A stretch of 64,000 bases of DNA, from positions 310,001 to 374,000 of the forward strand of contig NZ_JADZGI010000001.1 of NCBI RefSeq assembly GCF_015865035.1. The letters run 5' to 3'. Position 1 is the first letter of the stretch. Every line of letters starts with the position of its first letter. This document shows, one piece after another, positions 1 to 8,626 of the stretch. The notes beneath the pieces were generated by a model. The model did not search any database, was not told the origin of the DNA, and saw only the letters and a list, made by a program, of their open reading frames with translations. This DNA comes from Novosphingobium aureum. GTDB taxonomy: Bacteria; Pseudomonadota; Alphaproteobacteria; Sphingomonadales; Sphingomonadaceae. The position numbers were made by a program, and so were the translations under genes.

Positions 1-2
1 TT

Positions 3-1172
3 GATGCAGCCGACCCGGAATCGTTCAGGGATCGACTCGACTACGCCATCGTGCGTCTTGACAAGCCGGTTGGTCGCGAGCGCGGCTTCTACCGGCTCGA
101 TAACCAACGCCTGCCGTCCGTAGGACCTGGGGGTGGGCAGATCATGCTGTTCCAGCACCCCAAGGGCGACCAGATGCACGCCGGCAACGGCGCCGGCCTT
201 GCTCTGTGGCCTGCGGCAGTCGAGACAAGGCTCCGGCACAGTGCCAACGCGCTAGATGGTTCGTCGGGGGGGCTCATTCTCGACAAGACCTTTAATCCGG
301 TGGCGATGCATCAGTGCACGTTCAAGGACGACACAGGTGTCGCCCTGATGAACGGGGCGGTCCCCACCGCCTGCATCGCAGGGCGCGCCAGGCCCGATAT
401 CATTGAGCAGGTCATTGGCCTCGACCCCATCTGGCGTATAGCGGCATCAGGTGAGCCGGTTGTCGGACGGGAGCTGTTTCAGGCCAGCGTCATGAATGCC
501 CTTTCAGGAATGGCGCGAATTATCGTGGTGCGCGGCGCGCCCGACAGCGGCAAGACCTTCAGCACATCGATCTTGCGCACGATGCTCGATGAGAGCAGCA
601 ATGCGATTCTTGCTTTCAGCGCCTCCGCCTTACCGCTCGAGGCACGGCGCTTCGCCCAGCAGCTCATAGAAGCTATGCGGCTCTCTCCCACTCAGCTTCC
701 CGATGACGAACCTGATACGGCCCCAGAGGCCTGGGCGCGCGATCACCTGCTCCCAGCAGTGCTGCAGGCCTTGCGTGACTTTGCCGGCGCACGGCTCGTT
801 TGGCTCGTGCTCGACGATCTCGACAGCCATCCCGTTGCCGCGGGCTCGACGACGTCAATGCTCGAACGGCTCTTCAGCGACATAGCAAGCTACCCTTTCC
901 TGCGCCTGGTGCTCATCGGACAGCGCGGCCAAGTGCCGGCAGCCAAGCCGCTAACCACGATCTACGACGACATCACACCGTTTAACCGGCAGGAAGTGGA
1001 GGACTATCTCAGTCGCAAATACGTTTCCGAAGGCATCATGAAGAACCAGGATGAGATCGAAACGCTTGCCGAATTTGTCATGAACTGGGCCAACAACGCG
1101 GGATCGCCGCTCGTCGAGGCCGTGGCCAGGGCTCTTTTGACCGGTGCTGGTCTCCCGACAGGTCAGCCATGA
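3..1172 (+). CDS. Trypsin-like serine protease fused to a P-loop ATPase (5' end outside window)
   Basis: The reading frame is open from the first bases, so the gene starts upstream of the window. The first residues contain DYAIVRL, the usual surroundings of the catalytic Asp of trypsin-like peptidases (Asp codon at about 39-41). DGSSGGLI at about 258-281 is the GxSGG nucleophile motif. The catalytic His must lie upstream. After the protease comes a P-loop NTPase with Walker A GAPDSGKT (about 534-557) and Walker B LVWLVLDDLD. It overlaps the next gene by ATGA (1169-1172), so the two are probably translationally coupled. Protease plus NTPase fusions are known in bacterial conflict systems such as AVAST/STAND modules. 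A role as a signal-activated protease in phage defence is inferred. Confidence 0.8.
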   Translation, partial: DAADPESFRDRLDYAIVRLDKPVGRERGFYRLDNQRLPSVGPGGGQIMLFQHPKGDQMHAGNGAGLALWPAAVETRLRHSANALDGSSGGLILDKTFNPVAMHQCTFKDDTGVALMNGAVPTACIAGRARPDIIEQVIGLDPIWRIAASGEPVVGRELFQASVMNALSGMARIIVVRGAPDSGKTFSTSILRTMLDESSNAILAFSASALPLEARRFAQQLIEAMRLSPTQLPDDEPDTAPEAWARDHLLPAVLQALRDFAGARLVWLVLDDLDSHPVAAGSTTSMLERLFSDIASYPFLRLVLIGQRGQVPAAKPLTTIYDDITPFNRQEVEDYLSRKYVSEGIMKNQDEIETLAEFVMNWANNAGSPLVEAVARALLTGAGLPTGQP

Positions 1173-4100
1173 TACGCGATGTTGCTCCCTTGTTCACCTC
1201 GCAACCAGTGCGCGATCAGTGGACGCAGGCGCTTGAACAGGTAGCGATGCTTGGTTCTTTCGATCCGATCAGCCTGGTCGGTTCGCCAGAGGATGGCACT
1301 GCGATCGAAATCCTGACCGCGCTTGGCAAGGAATGCGTCGAGGTCCTGTCAGAAGGCTTGCCGCGCTGGCAGCTCAATCCGGATTCGCGTCGCCGCGTAT
1401 TGCACAAACTATGGGATGATGGCCGGCTGGAATCGGTCGCAACTTCAGCCGAGCCGAACGACTCCTTCGGACGTTACCTCGTAGATTCCGTGCTCGGACG
1501 GCTCACTATTCCAGAACAAGCGAGCCTGGGCGAGCTCGATGTAATCCATAGCGCTATCCAATTTGCAGCGACGGTCGGCTCGAAGGATGATCAACTCGCC
1601 GCGATCGAGCGCGCCGTCGCAAGCGGCGAGCGACGCGAGGCGATCCGCTCTCTCCTCCCGCGGGGACTGATCGGGCGCGATCATTATCTGCGGAGACTGC
1701 GCCGTTTCGTCGAAGAGCCGCGTGGCGGCGAATTGCCGATCCTGATGATTAGCGGAACGGGGGGCGTCGGCAAGTCAGCCCTACTCGCCGAATTTGTTAG
1801 ACGCAGCCGCCGGCGCTTGGGCGACGGCGTCCCGATTATCTGGCTCGACTTCGATCGTGCAGTACTCGCAGAGACCGATCCTACAGCCCTGACGCTCGAA
1901 TTCGCGCGCCAGCTTGGTCTGGTTATTCCCGCGCTCGCGGCACGCACCGCCGATTTTCGAGCAGCAACCGAAAGCCGGCACGATGCCGACATCCGCGGTT
2001 ACTTCGAAAGTGCTACCGGTCGATTTGTACGCCAAAGCGTCGATTGGTCCGATTGGAACAGCCACGGTCTAGCGCAGGCCTTGCGGGACCGCACCATTGT
2101 TCTCGTCCTCGATACGCTAGAGGAAATACTGGTTCATGACGATGGTCGCGGTGAGGAAGTAATCCGCTGGATCAGAGGCCTGGCGACCGAAGGCGGTGCA
2201 ACGGAGCTTCGCGCAATTCTCAGTGGCCGCACCGAAGATCGTTTCACCGGTTGGGCTGAAGGAATGAAGGCACCCCACATTAGCCTGGGCGACCTTGGGC
2301 CAAAATCAGCGGTGCGCTTGCTGGAACGCCATCTCAAAGGATCGCAATTCCCGATCGAGCAGCTACCGGGTCGAGAGCTAGTCGAGCATTATGGTGGCAA
2401 TCCGCTCACACTCAACGTGCTGGGCCTCTATCTTGGCGAGGAAGGTCCCAAAGCAGCTCAGCGACTTTTGGAGGATGCCGGTAACCGGATCTTCAACGTG
2501 CATTTCGCGCAGCATTACCTCTACAAGCGTATCCTTGGCCGGATCAGGTCTGACGATCCTGATCTGATAAAGATCGCTCACCCCGGCCTCGTCCTTCGTA
2601 GGGTTTCTCCGGAACTGATCAAGCAAGTGCTCGCCAAGCCTTGCGGACTCCGGGACATTACATCTGATCGGGCGGAAAAACTCTTTCGTGATCTTGCGGC
2701 CCAGATATGGCTCGTCGAGCCTGCCGGAACTCCCATGACGATCCGTCACAGACGCGATTTGAGGCGCCTTATATTCGGCTCGATGAACGAAGCCGAGGGA
2801 GACAAGGCCCACAAGATTCATAAGGCAGCGGCAGAATTCTATTCCGCCCATCGCGACCACTATCTCTCGTCCGCCGAACAGGATGTCGAAGCTCTCTATC
2901 ATCGTGTTTTTGCGGAGCCGTCGCTGGAGCTCGATGATGAAACCCTACGCTTGCTAGCCTCTGAGCTCGGACAGGATAGCGCCGATTTGCCGGCACGCTA
3001 CCGTGCCCGACTGAAGATTGCATCGGGTAAGGGGCTCGAAGCCGACGAGCTCGACACGTTGACCGTCGAGGACAGAGTGGAGGCAGAGATACTACGCGAG
3101 CGCGGCACGCGATCCCGTGGAGGCAATTCGGCCGAAGATCGCCGCCCGTCGGCAAACGCGATTGCCAATCCCAGTGTTGAAGCTGAGCGTGCTTTCGCTG
3201 CGGCCGACATCGAACATCTAGCCTGGATACGCCAGAACGTTCTCGACGAATTCGTGGATGCAGTGTTGCTCGGCCACTGGCGCTCGCGAAGAATGCCGCC
3301 CGATCTGACCGATTTTGCGATCTGGCGCGTATCGCTCGCCGTCATGGGTACCTCCAACGAACGGGGCTTTGCGACGGAAATCATCGACCGCGTCGAGAAT
3401 CTGCTGCGGCAGGTTGAATGGAGCCGTCCGCTCAATCCCAACCGCAAACAATCAATAAGCCTAGCTCAGGCTATCCAGGCGATTATCCTCCTGCTGGGCT
3501 CAAATCCGCCGAACATGCTGCGCGACTATCATGAGCGATGGTTCGACGATGCGCCCACCGACACGACCGAAGCGTTGCGGGTTCGCCAGTTGGCCCGGCA
3601 CGATGGAGCGACTGCGCGCGGGGGCCGGCGCGCGCGCGTGTCGCTCACGCTGCTTCGATACCTCAGCGCTGAATTTGCACGTCCCGAAGACACCCTGGTG
3701 CGCAACGACCTCGTAATCCCTTCCCATGCACGCGACGTCCTGAATTCCATTCATCGCGGCCCATCGCACCGTCACACGCTGTCCGACCTCGAAGCGGGGC
3801 GGACGCGACAGGCATATGTTGAGGCAGGACCCGCCGCATTCGCTAATCCGGCCACGGCCAGCCGGCTGCGCGGGATAAGCCCGGAACTCTATCCGTTGGT
3901 GCAGGCCGCTGCGCAAAGCGCGCCCAACGACGCGCTTCGCGCATTCATCCACGAAGCAGAACTCAGCGTTAGGTTGTGGCCGCGTGAACTTACCACACAG
4001 CCCTTCGCGGCGTCGCTGCAGCGCGACAGCAGTCGCTGGACGGGCACGCTGATCGAAACGGCAGATCGCTTCGGCCTGCTTGGCAAGCTGCTCGACTACC

Positions 4101-4183
4101 TAGCACAAGAAAATTCGAACCGGGGAAGCGGGCATCAAGTTGCCCGTCTTGTGCGGTTCTATGGCCGCCGCCTTCGATCTTAG
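1169..4183 (+). CDS. STAND-family NTPase, probable sensor of a conflict system
   Basis: A 1004-residue protein. Residues about 165-430 form a STAND/NACHT-like nucleotide-binding module: Walker A GTGGVGKS at 196-203, Walker B VLVLDTLEE at about 311-319, a sensor-like ILSGRTEDRF near 350, and the GGNP signature at 409-412. Residues 1-165 match no domain I recognise. The long region after 430 is helical in character, as expected of the sensor or repeat part of STAND proteins, but shows no clear TPR or WD repeat by eye. It sits between the protease/ATPase gene (4-bp overlap) and a nuclease gene (20-bp gap), which suggests one operon in which this protein detects a trigger and switches on the partners. 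The trigger is unknown. Confidence 0.8.
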   Translation: MIRDVAPLFTSQPVRDQWTQALEQVAMLGSFDPISLVGSPEDGTAIEILTALGKECVEVLSEGLPRWQLNPDSRRRVLHKLWDDGRLESVATSAEPNDSFGRYLVDSVLGRLTIPEQASLGELDVIHSAIQFAATVGSKDDQLAAIERAVASGERREAIRSLLPRGLIGRDHYLRRLRRFVEEPRGGELPILMISGTGGVGKSALLAEFVRRSRRRLGDGVPIIWLDFDRAVLAETDPTALTLEFARQLGLVIPALAARTADFRAATESRHDADIRGYFESATGRFVRQSVDWSDWNSHGLAQALRDRTIVLVLDTLEEILVHDDGRGEEVIRWIRGLATEGGATELRAILSGRTEDRFTGWAEGMKAPHISLGDLGPKSAVRLLERHLKGSQFPIEQLPGRELVEHYGGNPLTLNVLGLYLGEEGPKAAQRLLEDAGNRIFNVHFAQHYLYKRILGRIRSDDPDLIKIAHPGLVLRRVSPELIKQVLAKPCGLRDITSDRAEKLFRDLAAQIWLVEPAGTPMTIRHRRDLRRLIFGSMNEAEGDKAHKIHKAAAEFYSAHRDHYLSSAEQDVEALYHRVFAEPSLELDDETLRLLASELGQDSADLPARYRARLKIASGKGLEADELDTLTVEDRVEAEILRERGTRSRGGNSAEDRRPSANAIANPSVEAERAFAAADIEHLAWIRQNVLDEFVDAVLLGHWRSRRMPPDLTDFAIWRVSLAVMGTSNERGFATEIIDRVENLLRQVEWSRPLNPNRKQSISLAQAIQAIILLLGSNPPNMLRDYHERWFDDAPTDTTEALRVRQLARHDGATARGGRRARVSLTLLRYLSAEFARPEDTLVRNDLVIPSHARDVLNSIHRGPSHRHTLSDLEAGRTRQAYVEAGPAAFANPATASRLRGISPELYPLVQAAAQSAPNDALRAFIHEAELSVRLWPRELTTQPFAASLQRDSSRWTGTLIETADRFGLLGKLLDYLAQENSNRGSGHQVARLVRFYGRRLRS

Positions 4184-4203
4184 CCAAAGTACGGAGAACC
4201 GAA

Positions 4204-5154
4204 ATGAGCTTCGACCCTAACTATACGCCGCGTCTCGTCGATCTAAAGCGTCTGGGCCCGGCCGAAGAAGCGGCTACGGGGCTCGAAGGTGCACTCGAGG
4301 CACGGCGCCGGGGGCCTCGTGTCACGGCTCCGGAAACCCTTTCGGAGCGGAAAGGATATACGACGGAATTTCTGGGAGATTTTGCGGTCTCCTGGCCGCG
4401 TCTGGTCGGCGAGCGTGCACGGGACGTCCTGCCGACATCCGGCCGTTACCCCGATCGTCTTGACTACCAACATTTTTCTGTGACGATGTCGAGGGAACGC
4501 CGCATGGCGATCTTCGTCGGGGTTAATATTGATGGCTCACGTTCGGTGTCGATCGAGCGAGGCGCCGACAAATGGTCGCTCGATGGGCGCATCGGCATCG
4601 ACCAACAGATCGGCGAGGACCTTTATGCTGAAAATCTGCTCGATCGCGGCCACCTCGTACGCCGCGAAGATCCCAATTGGGGGGACGACGCGGAGACCGC
4701 CAACGAGGATACATTTCACTTCACCAACTGCGCGCCTCAGATGGCAGGATTTAATCAGCAGACCTGGTTGAGCCTCGAGAAATACATCCTCGACAATACG
4801 CGACGCTGGGCCGAGCGGGTTACAGTGTTTTCGGGGCCGATATTTCGCGATGACGACCGCCTGTACCGTGGCGTGCTAATCCCAACGGCGTTCTGGAAGG
4901 TCGTGGCTTTCCTCGGCGATGACGGGAAACCCTCAGCTACAGCCTACATGATCGACCAGAAGCGCGAACTTGGAAGTCTTGAAGCCGCCTTCGGCAAATT
5001 CAAGACTTACCAGCGTAGTGTCCGGCAGATCGAATTGCTCACTGACATCGATTTCGGTCCGCTGTCCAGGTATGATGGATTTTCGAATGAGGAACGCGCT
5101 ACGGGAACCCGTATTGAGGCGGAACTGACGTCGCCTGCCGATATTCGTGTCTAG
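4204..5154 (+). CDS. NUC1-family DNA/RNA non-specific endonuclease
   Basis: A 316-residue protein with the hallmarks of the beta-beta-alpha metal (NUC1, Serratia nuclease/EndoG) family. It has the DRGH motif at 147-150 with presumed catalytic His150, then FHFTNCAPQM at 171-180, and NQQTWLSLE with metal-ligand Asn184 and Glu192. The nuclease domain starts around residue 85, so there is an unusually long N-terminal stretch. This includes an Arg-rich segment (EARRRGPR, 32-39). No secretion signal is seen, so the enzyme is likely cytoplasmic and would have to be kept inactive until needed. It is the last gene of the protease-STAND-nuclease operon, with GGAG 8 bases before the ATG. The likely role is cell-suicide or invader-DNA cleavage, by inference from context. 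Confidence 0.85.
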   Translation: MSFDPNYTPRLVDLKRLGPAEEAATGLEGALEARRRGPRVTAPETLSERKGYTTEFLGDFAVSWPRLVGERARDVLPTSGRYPDRLDYQHFSVTMSRERRMAIFVGVNIDGSRSVSIERGADKWSLDGRIGIDQQIGEDLYAENLLDRGHLVRREDPNWGDDAETANEDTFHFTNCAPQMAGFNQQTWLSLEKYILDNTRRWAERVTVFSGPIFRDDDRLYRGVLIPTAFWKVVAFLGDDGKPSATAYMIDQKRELGSLEAAFGKFKTYQRSVRQIELLTDIDFGPLSRYDGFSNEERATGTRIEAELTSPADIRV

Positions 5155-5260
5155 AAAGTCGACGAGCGTTCCGCAACTTGCGCATAGCCGGCCCCATCTC
5201 ATACGGCCTCAGCCGTAAATGGCTAGCCCGAGGTCCGGATAAATCGGCTCCAATTCCTCG

Positions 5261-5995
5261 TCATCTAGTGGTTAGATTCAATCGGATGGTTCCGCCAGCA
5301 TTGCTGGAAATCAGCCATTTCGCGGCCTTCAAAAGGGACTTATCCGTTGCAATCTGACCACTAGTGGGCTGTCCTGCAGCGCCATTTTTGGTCTGTTTCC
5401 TGCGGAGAAGTGCACGAGAAAAATAAATGACACCCTGTGCAGGTTGCTTTCTCTCACCATTTATTGAACAATTTTCTTCCATATAAGGTTTTTTGCTGAC
5501 CCAAAGCTCTAAATCGTCTTGAATATCTTTCACCAGAGAACTGTTTTTAGTGGTCGATAAGCAAGGTGTTTAAGGGCCCTCCGACACCCACGGCTCCAAC
5601 GAACTGGGTGTATCGCTCTGCCAAAAATTTCGCGAGCGCTCGGTCGGGCGCGGTCATCCCCTTGATTGTGCGAGAAACCTGAGAGAAGAACCCGTCTGTG
5701 GCTTCAATGAGAGCCATGCTTTTCGCCGCGGCGCGCTTCAAAGCCGGAGTTGCAGTAACGCTGGGTTTGTAGATCCTGTCGTGTGTCAGCTCACTGTACG
5801 CATGCTGCAAAATCGTTCGTACCTGTACCTCGTAAGGATAGGCGGCACCATTCCAAGCCTTGTCTCTCGGCCACGCCAATTGCTCGGCGACACTTTCGAA
5901 CGAATTTCCCCCGCGAAGTGGTTCTGTCTGCCAAGGATAGTGAACACCACCGGACCCGAATGTCGCAAACGTCCAACGTTGCAGACATAATGCCT
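5261..5995 (-). pseudogene. Decayed RelA/SpoT-domain (GTP pyrophosphokinase-like) gene
   Basis: On the reverse strand, 5879-5547 encodes a 110-residue piece with YPYEVQVRTILQHAYSELTH and a following KRAAAKSMALIEATD helix. This is the conserved C-terminal half of the RelA/SpoT nucleotidyltransferase domain. The same frame stays open upstream to about 5995 without a start codon, and the N-terminal catalytic half is missing. The frame stops at 5547, but a shifted frame continues plausibly (a 90-residue reading frame with KDIQDDLELW, 5533-5261), suggesting a frameshift. The 5261-5540 part is visibly more AT-rich than its surroundings. The remnant might derive from a (p)ppGpp synthetase or a toxSAS/CapRel-type toxin, but the missing half prevents a decision. 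Function is presumably lost. Confidence 0.6.
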
Positions 5996-6189
5996 GGCCT
6001 CAGCGCAGCCGCGAGGTGTCCGCTACTGGTATGGGTAATTCTGCCGCTGAGCGACGGAGAAGGGTCGAAAGCCGGGTTCTGGGGTTCATTCCGAATGGTT
6101 GAGACTCCGGCCTTGCGTCTATCGGCAATCTGCAATAAGTGAACGCCAGCCAATATCGGCATGTTTTTGAACGAGGAAAGGAGAATATC

Positions 6190-6291
6190 ATGCGCGCAGC
6201 ATTTGACCGCGACGAAAACAAATTCTCATTTCCCTGTGTTCAGGAACAGATTGCATGGGCAACTGCCACAAGGGCGACACTGCTCGCCTGA
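6190..6291 (+). CDS. Possible 33-residue leader ORF upstream of the RNA-repair operon
   Basis: A short frame starting MRAAFDRDENKFSFP and ending TGA at 6289-6291. It has a strong ribosome-binding sequence (AAGGAG at 6177-6182, 7 bases before the ATG). It ends 78 bases before the start of the next gene. It has no recognisable domain. It could be a regulatory leader peptide or a chance frame. The rest of 5996-6369 shows no other gene and no sigma-54 promoter that I can defend. Confidence 0.35.
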   Translation: MRAAFDRDENKFSFPCVQEQIAWATATRATLLA

Positions 6292-6369
6292 TTGCTTTTG
6301 GCGACCTTCGCGTCGCTGATTTTTCCAAACTTTCCGTCGTTGTCACAACTCTCTTCGGGGAGGCTTGTC

Positions 6370-6858
6370 ATGCGTGATGACATGTTCAAGGTGATCGTCG
6401 AACGCCCCCACTGGGGTGCGAGCCACGCCGCTTCTCCCAAATTGAAAAGGATACCTCACGCCGACGCACGTCATATCGGGCTCAAGCGCCATGTCCGCAT
6501 CAGTGCGCCCTACACCAAGTCATTGAATGAGAACCTCGCCCCCTTGGTTCGCTACCTGCGGCGCCAGCGCGGGCGTCAGTGGGATGCCGTTTTCAGCGAG
6601 ATCTGCGCCAAGCTCGACACGGGCAGCACGGTCAAGATGCACGTACGCGAACATATCGAGGATTTCGTACTGACCCGCATTTCGATCGGGCGTTATGGCG
6701 AGTGGATGTTCGAAGGCCAGGTTCTCGGGCGCCAAGGCCAATGGTTCCGACGTCGTGAGTTTTTCGTCGATCCGCGTGACGGAATTCTCAAGGACATGGC
6801 CAAGCTTGATGCGGTGCTGGTCTCTGGAATGGTCAATGACCGGGGAGGCGCGCGATGA
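6370..6858 (+). CDS. Conserved hypothetical protein coupled to rtcB
   Basis: A 162-residue protein beginning MRDDMFKVIVERPHWG. This start is preferred over in-frame upstream TTG codons because GGGGAGG lies 6 bases before it (6357-6363). It is basic and probably cytoplasmic, with no membrane segment. The middle (LAPLVRYLRRQRGRQWDAVF, then HVREHIEDFV) resembles a family of bacterial proteins of unknown function that I recall only as hypothetical. The stop overlaps the rtcB start (ATGA at 6855-6858), so it is probably translated together with the RNA ligase. An accessory role in RNA or ribosome repair is inferred from position only. Confidence 0.7.
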   Translation: MRDDMFKVIVERPHWGASHAASPKLKRIPHADARHIGLKRHVRISAPYTKSLNENLAPLVRYLRRQRGRQWDAVFSEICAKLDTGSTVKMHVREHIEDFVLTRISIGRYGEWMFEGQVLGRQGQWFRRREFFVDPRDGILKDMAKLDAVLVSGMVNDRGGAR

Positions 6859-7955
6859 GTTCAATCTCCCTGATCGCTAACGATCCATCGCGGTTCGATC
6901 CCCTCTCACTCGACCAACTCCAGGCAACGGCGGATTACGAGGGTATAGACCGCGTTGTAGGCCTGCCCGATCTCCACGCCGGCAATGGTATTGCCGTGGG
7001 GGCGGCCTTCTGGTCACGGAATCGCATCTGGCCCCACCTGGTCGGCAGTGACATCGGCTGCGGCATGTCCTTGTGGGAGACCACATCGCCATTGCGCAAG
7101 TTCCGGCTCGGGACCGTAGAGCGCAAACTGCAGGGGCTGGACGCTCCTTGGTCGGGCAATGGCCAAGCGGCTCTGACAGAAGCGGGGTTGCCTCCGGAAC
7201 TGGCCAGTCCCGCGCTGGGCACCATTGGCGGGGGCAACCATTTCGTCGAACTTCAGCGGATCGAGGTGGTGGCGGACGAGGCGCGCTTTGCGGCTCTTGG
7301 CTTGCGGCACGACAGGGTCTGGATGATGGTGCACAGCGGTTCGCGAGGACTGGGGCAAGCCGTCCTGCAAGCCCATCGACAGCTGGAAATCAGCCGTGGA
7401 ATACCTGCGAAAAGCACAGAGGCCACGGCTTATCTTGCCCAGCATGATGCTGCTCTGGGATGGGCGGTTGTGAACCGTCAGATCATCGCCAAGCGCTTTT
7501 GCGAAAGTCTTGGCATTGACGGCCGAAAGGTGCTCGACATTTGCCATAACAGCGTCTCGCCCCATCAAGGCGGGTGGTTGCACCGCAAGGGGGCTGCGCC
7601 TGCTGATCGGGGCCTAGTCACCATCCCGGGCTCGCGAGGGGATTTCAGCTATCTGGTGGAACCTATCGCGGACAATGCCGACAAGGCCCTCCATTCGCTC
7701 GCCCATGGCGCGGGCCGTAAGTGGAGCCGCAAGGATGCCCATGCCCGCCTTTCGCGCCGTTTTAACATCGCGGACATGCAGCGCACCGCGCTGGGCAGCC
7801 ATGTCATCTGCGAGGATCGCCGCTTGATCTTCGAAGAGGCTCCTCATGCCTACAAGGACATCGGCATGGTCATCGCCGATCTGGAGGGGGCCGGCCTAAT
7901 CCGTGTCATCGCCAAACTTCGTCCCCTTCTCAGCTACAAGACGAGGGCGACATGA
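6855..7955 (+). CDS. rtcB: RNA-splicing ligase RtcB (PrfH-linked type)
   Basis: A 366-residue RtcB. These ligases join RNA 2',3'-cyclic phosphate or 3'-phosphate ends to 5'-OH ends using Mn2+ and GTP. Visible motifs are DLHAGNGIAVG near the start, VGSDIGCGM (metal-binding Cys), GGGNHF (metal and guanylate site), MVHSGSRGLG, and the C-terminal SHVICEDRRLIFEEAPHAYKD. At 366 residues it is shorter than E. coli RtcB (about 408), fitting the RtcB2 group found with prfH. It overlaps the preceding gene by 4 bases and prfH by 4 bases (7952-7955). The known pairing with PrfH repairs ribosomes cut at the decoding centre by ribotoxins. No RtcR activator gene is present in the window. Confidence 0.95.
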   Translation: MSSISLIANDPSRFDPLSLDQLQATADYEGIDRVVGLPDLHAGNGIAVGAAFWSRNRIWPHLVGSDIGCGMSLWETTSPLRKFRLGTVERKLQGLDAPWSGNGQAALTEAGLPPELASPALGTIGGGNHFVELQRIEVVADEARFAALGLRHDRVWMMVHSGSRGLGQAVLQAHRQLEISRGIPAKSTEATAYLAQHDAALGWAVVNRQIIAKRFCESLGIDGRKVLDICHNSVSPHQGGWLHRKGAAPADRGLVTIPGSRGDFSYLVEPIADNADKALHSLAHGAGRKWSRKDAHARLSRRFNIADMQRTALGSHVICEDRRLIFEEAPHAYKDIGMVIADLEGAGLIRVIAKLRPLLSYKTRAT

Positions 7956-8572
7956 GCGAAGTGATCTTGCACCTCACGGCGGGCAAGGGCCCGAAGGAAT
8001 GCCACTGGGTAGTGGCACAACTGGCGCGCGCTTTCGCAAAGGAAGCTAAGGGCATGGGCCTTGAATGCGAAGCGCTCGATGGCTTGGAGGATTTGCCAGC
8101 CTCCATCCTCCTTCGCATCAAGGGCGAGGCAGCATCAAGCTTTGCTGCTACGCGCATAGGTTCCAACCGGTGGATCGGGACCAGCCCCTTTCGCCCACGC
8201 CACAAGCGGCGGAACTGGTTTGTTGGCGTAGCGCTTGCGCCCGAGCCTGACGCGATCATCGACCTGAAGGATGGGGATATCGATTATCAGGCGATGCGTT
8301 CCAGCGGCCCAGGTGGCCAGCATGTCAACAAGAGAGACAGTGCGGTTCGGGCCACGCATCGGCCGACTGGCCTCGTGGCCACGGCTCAGGAGCAATGATC
8401 CCAACACGCCAACCGAAGGCTGGCGCGAATGAAGTTGGCGATCATGTTGGAAGAACGGCGTGGGCGAGCCAATGACAGTGAAAAACGGTCGCAATGGCAG
8501 GCCCATCAAGATCTCGAACGCGGCAATGCGGTAAGGGTCTATTCCGGAGACAAGTTCGTGCTGAAGGAATAA
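7952..8572 (+). pseudogene. prfH: Peptide chain release factor H, interrupted by an in-frame UGA
   Basis: The frame from 7952 encodes a PrfH with the GGQ hydrolysis motif intact (SSGPGGQHVNK, about 8300-8330). It meets TGA at 8396-8398 (codon 149). The same frame then continues without a shift as SQHANRRLARMKLAIM to TAA at 8570-8572. Together they give 206 codons, the normal PrfH length. Family members have RSQHAN-RLA here, so the TGA replaces an Arg codon and a single CGA-to-TGA change explains it. The product that ends at 8398 keeps GGQ but lacks the C-terminal 57 residues. It may be a fresh pseudogene, a sequencing error, or a read-through-controlled gene. It overlaps rtcB by 4 bases. Confidence 0.85.
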
Positions 8573-8575
8573 CGC

Positions 8576-8616
8576 TTGCTGAGCCGGACGGCAGTTCCGT
8601 CCGGCTCAGCAATTTA
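8576..8616 (+). terminator. Strong hairpin terminator after prfH
   Basis: A perfect 16-bp inverted repeat (arms 8576-8591 and 8597-8612, 5-base loop CAGTT) lies 3 bases after the restored prfH stop and is followed by a short T run. Its position supports the full-length prfH reading frame as the original gene end. It also separates the RNA-repair operon from the transposition genes. Confidence 0.8.
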
Positions 8617-8626
8617 TCCGGCCATT

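Noticed and set aside
6000..6370. Possible sigma-54 promoter for rtcB
   Set aside because: No clear TGGCAC-N5-TTGC pair could be found and no RtcR-type activator gene is nearby.
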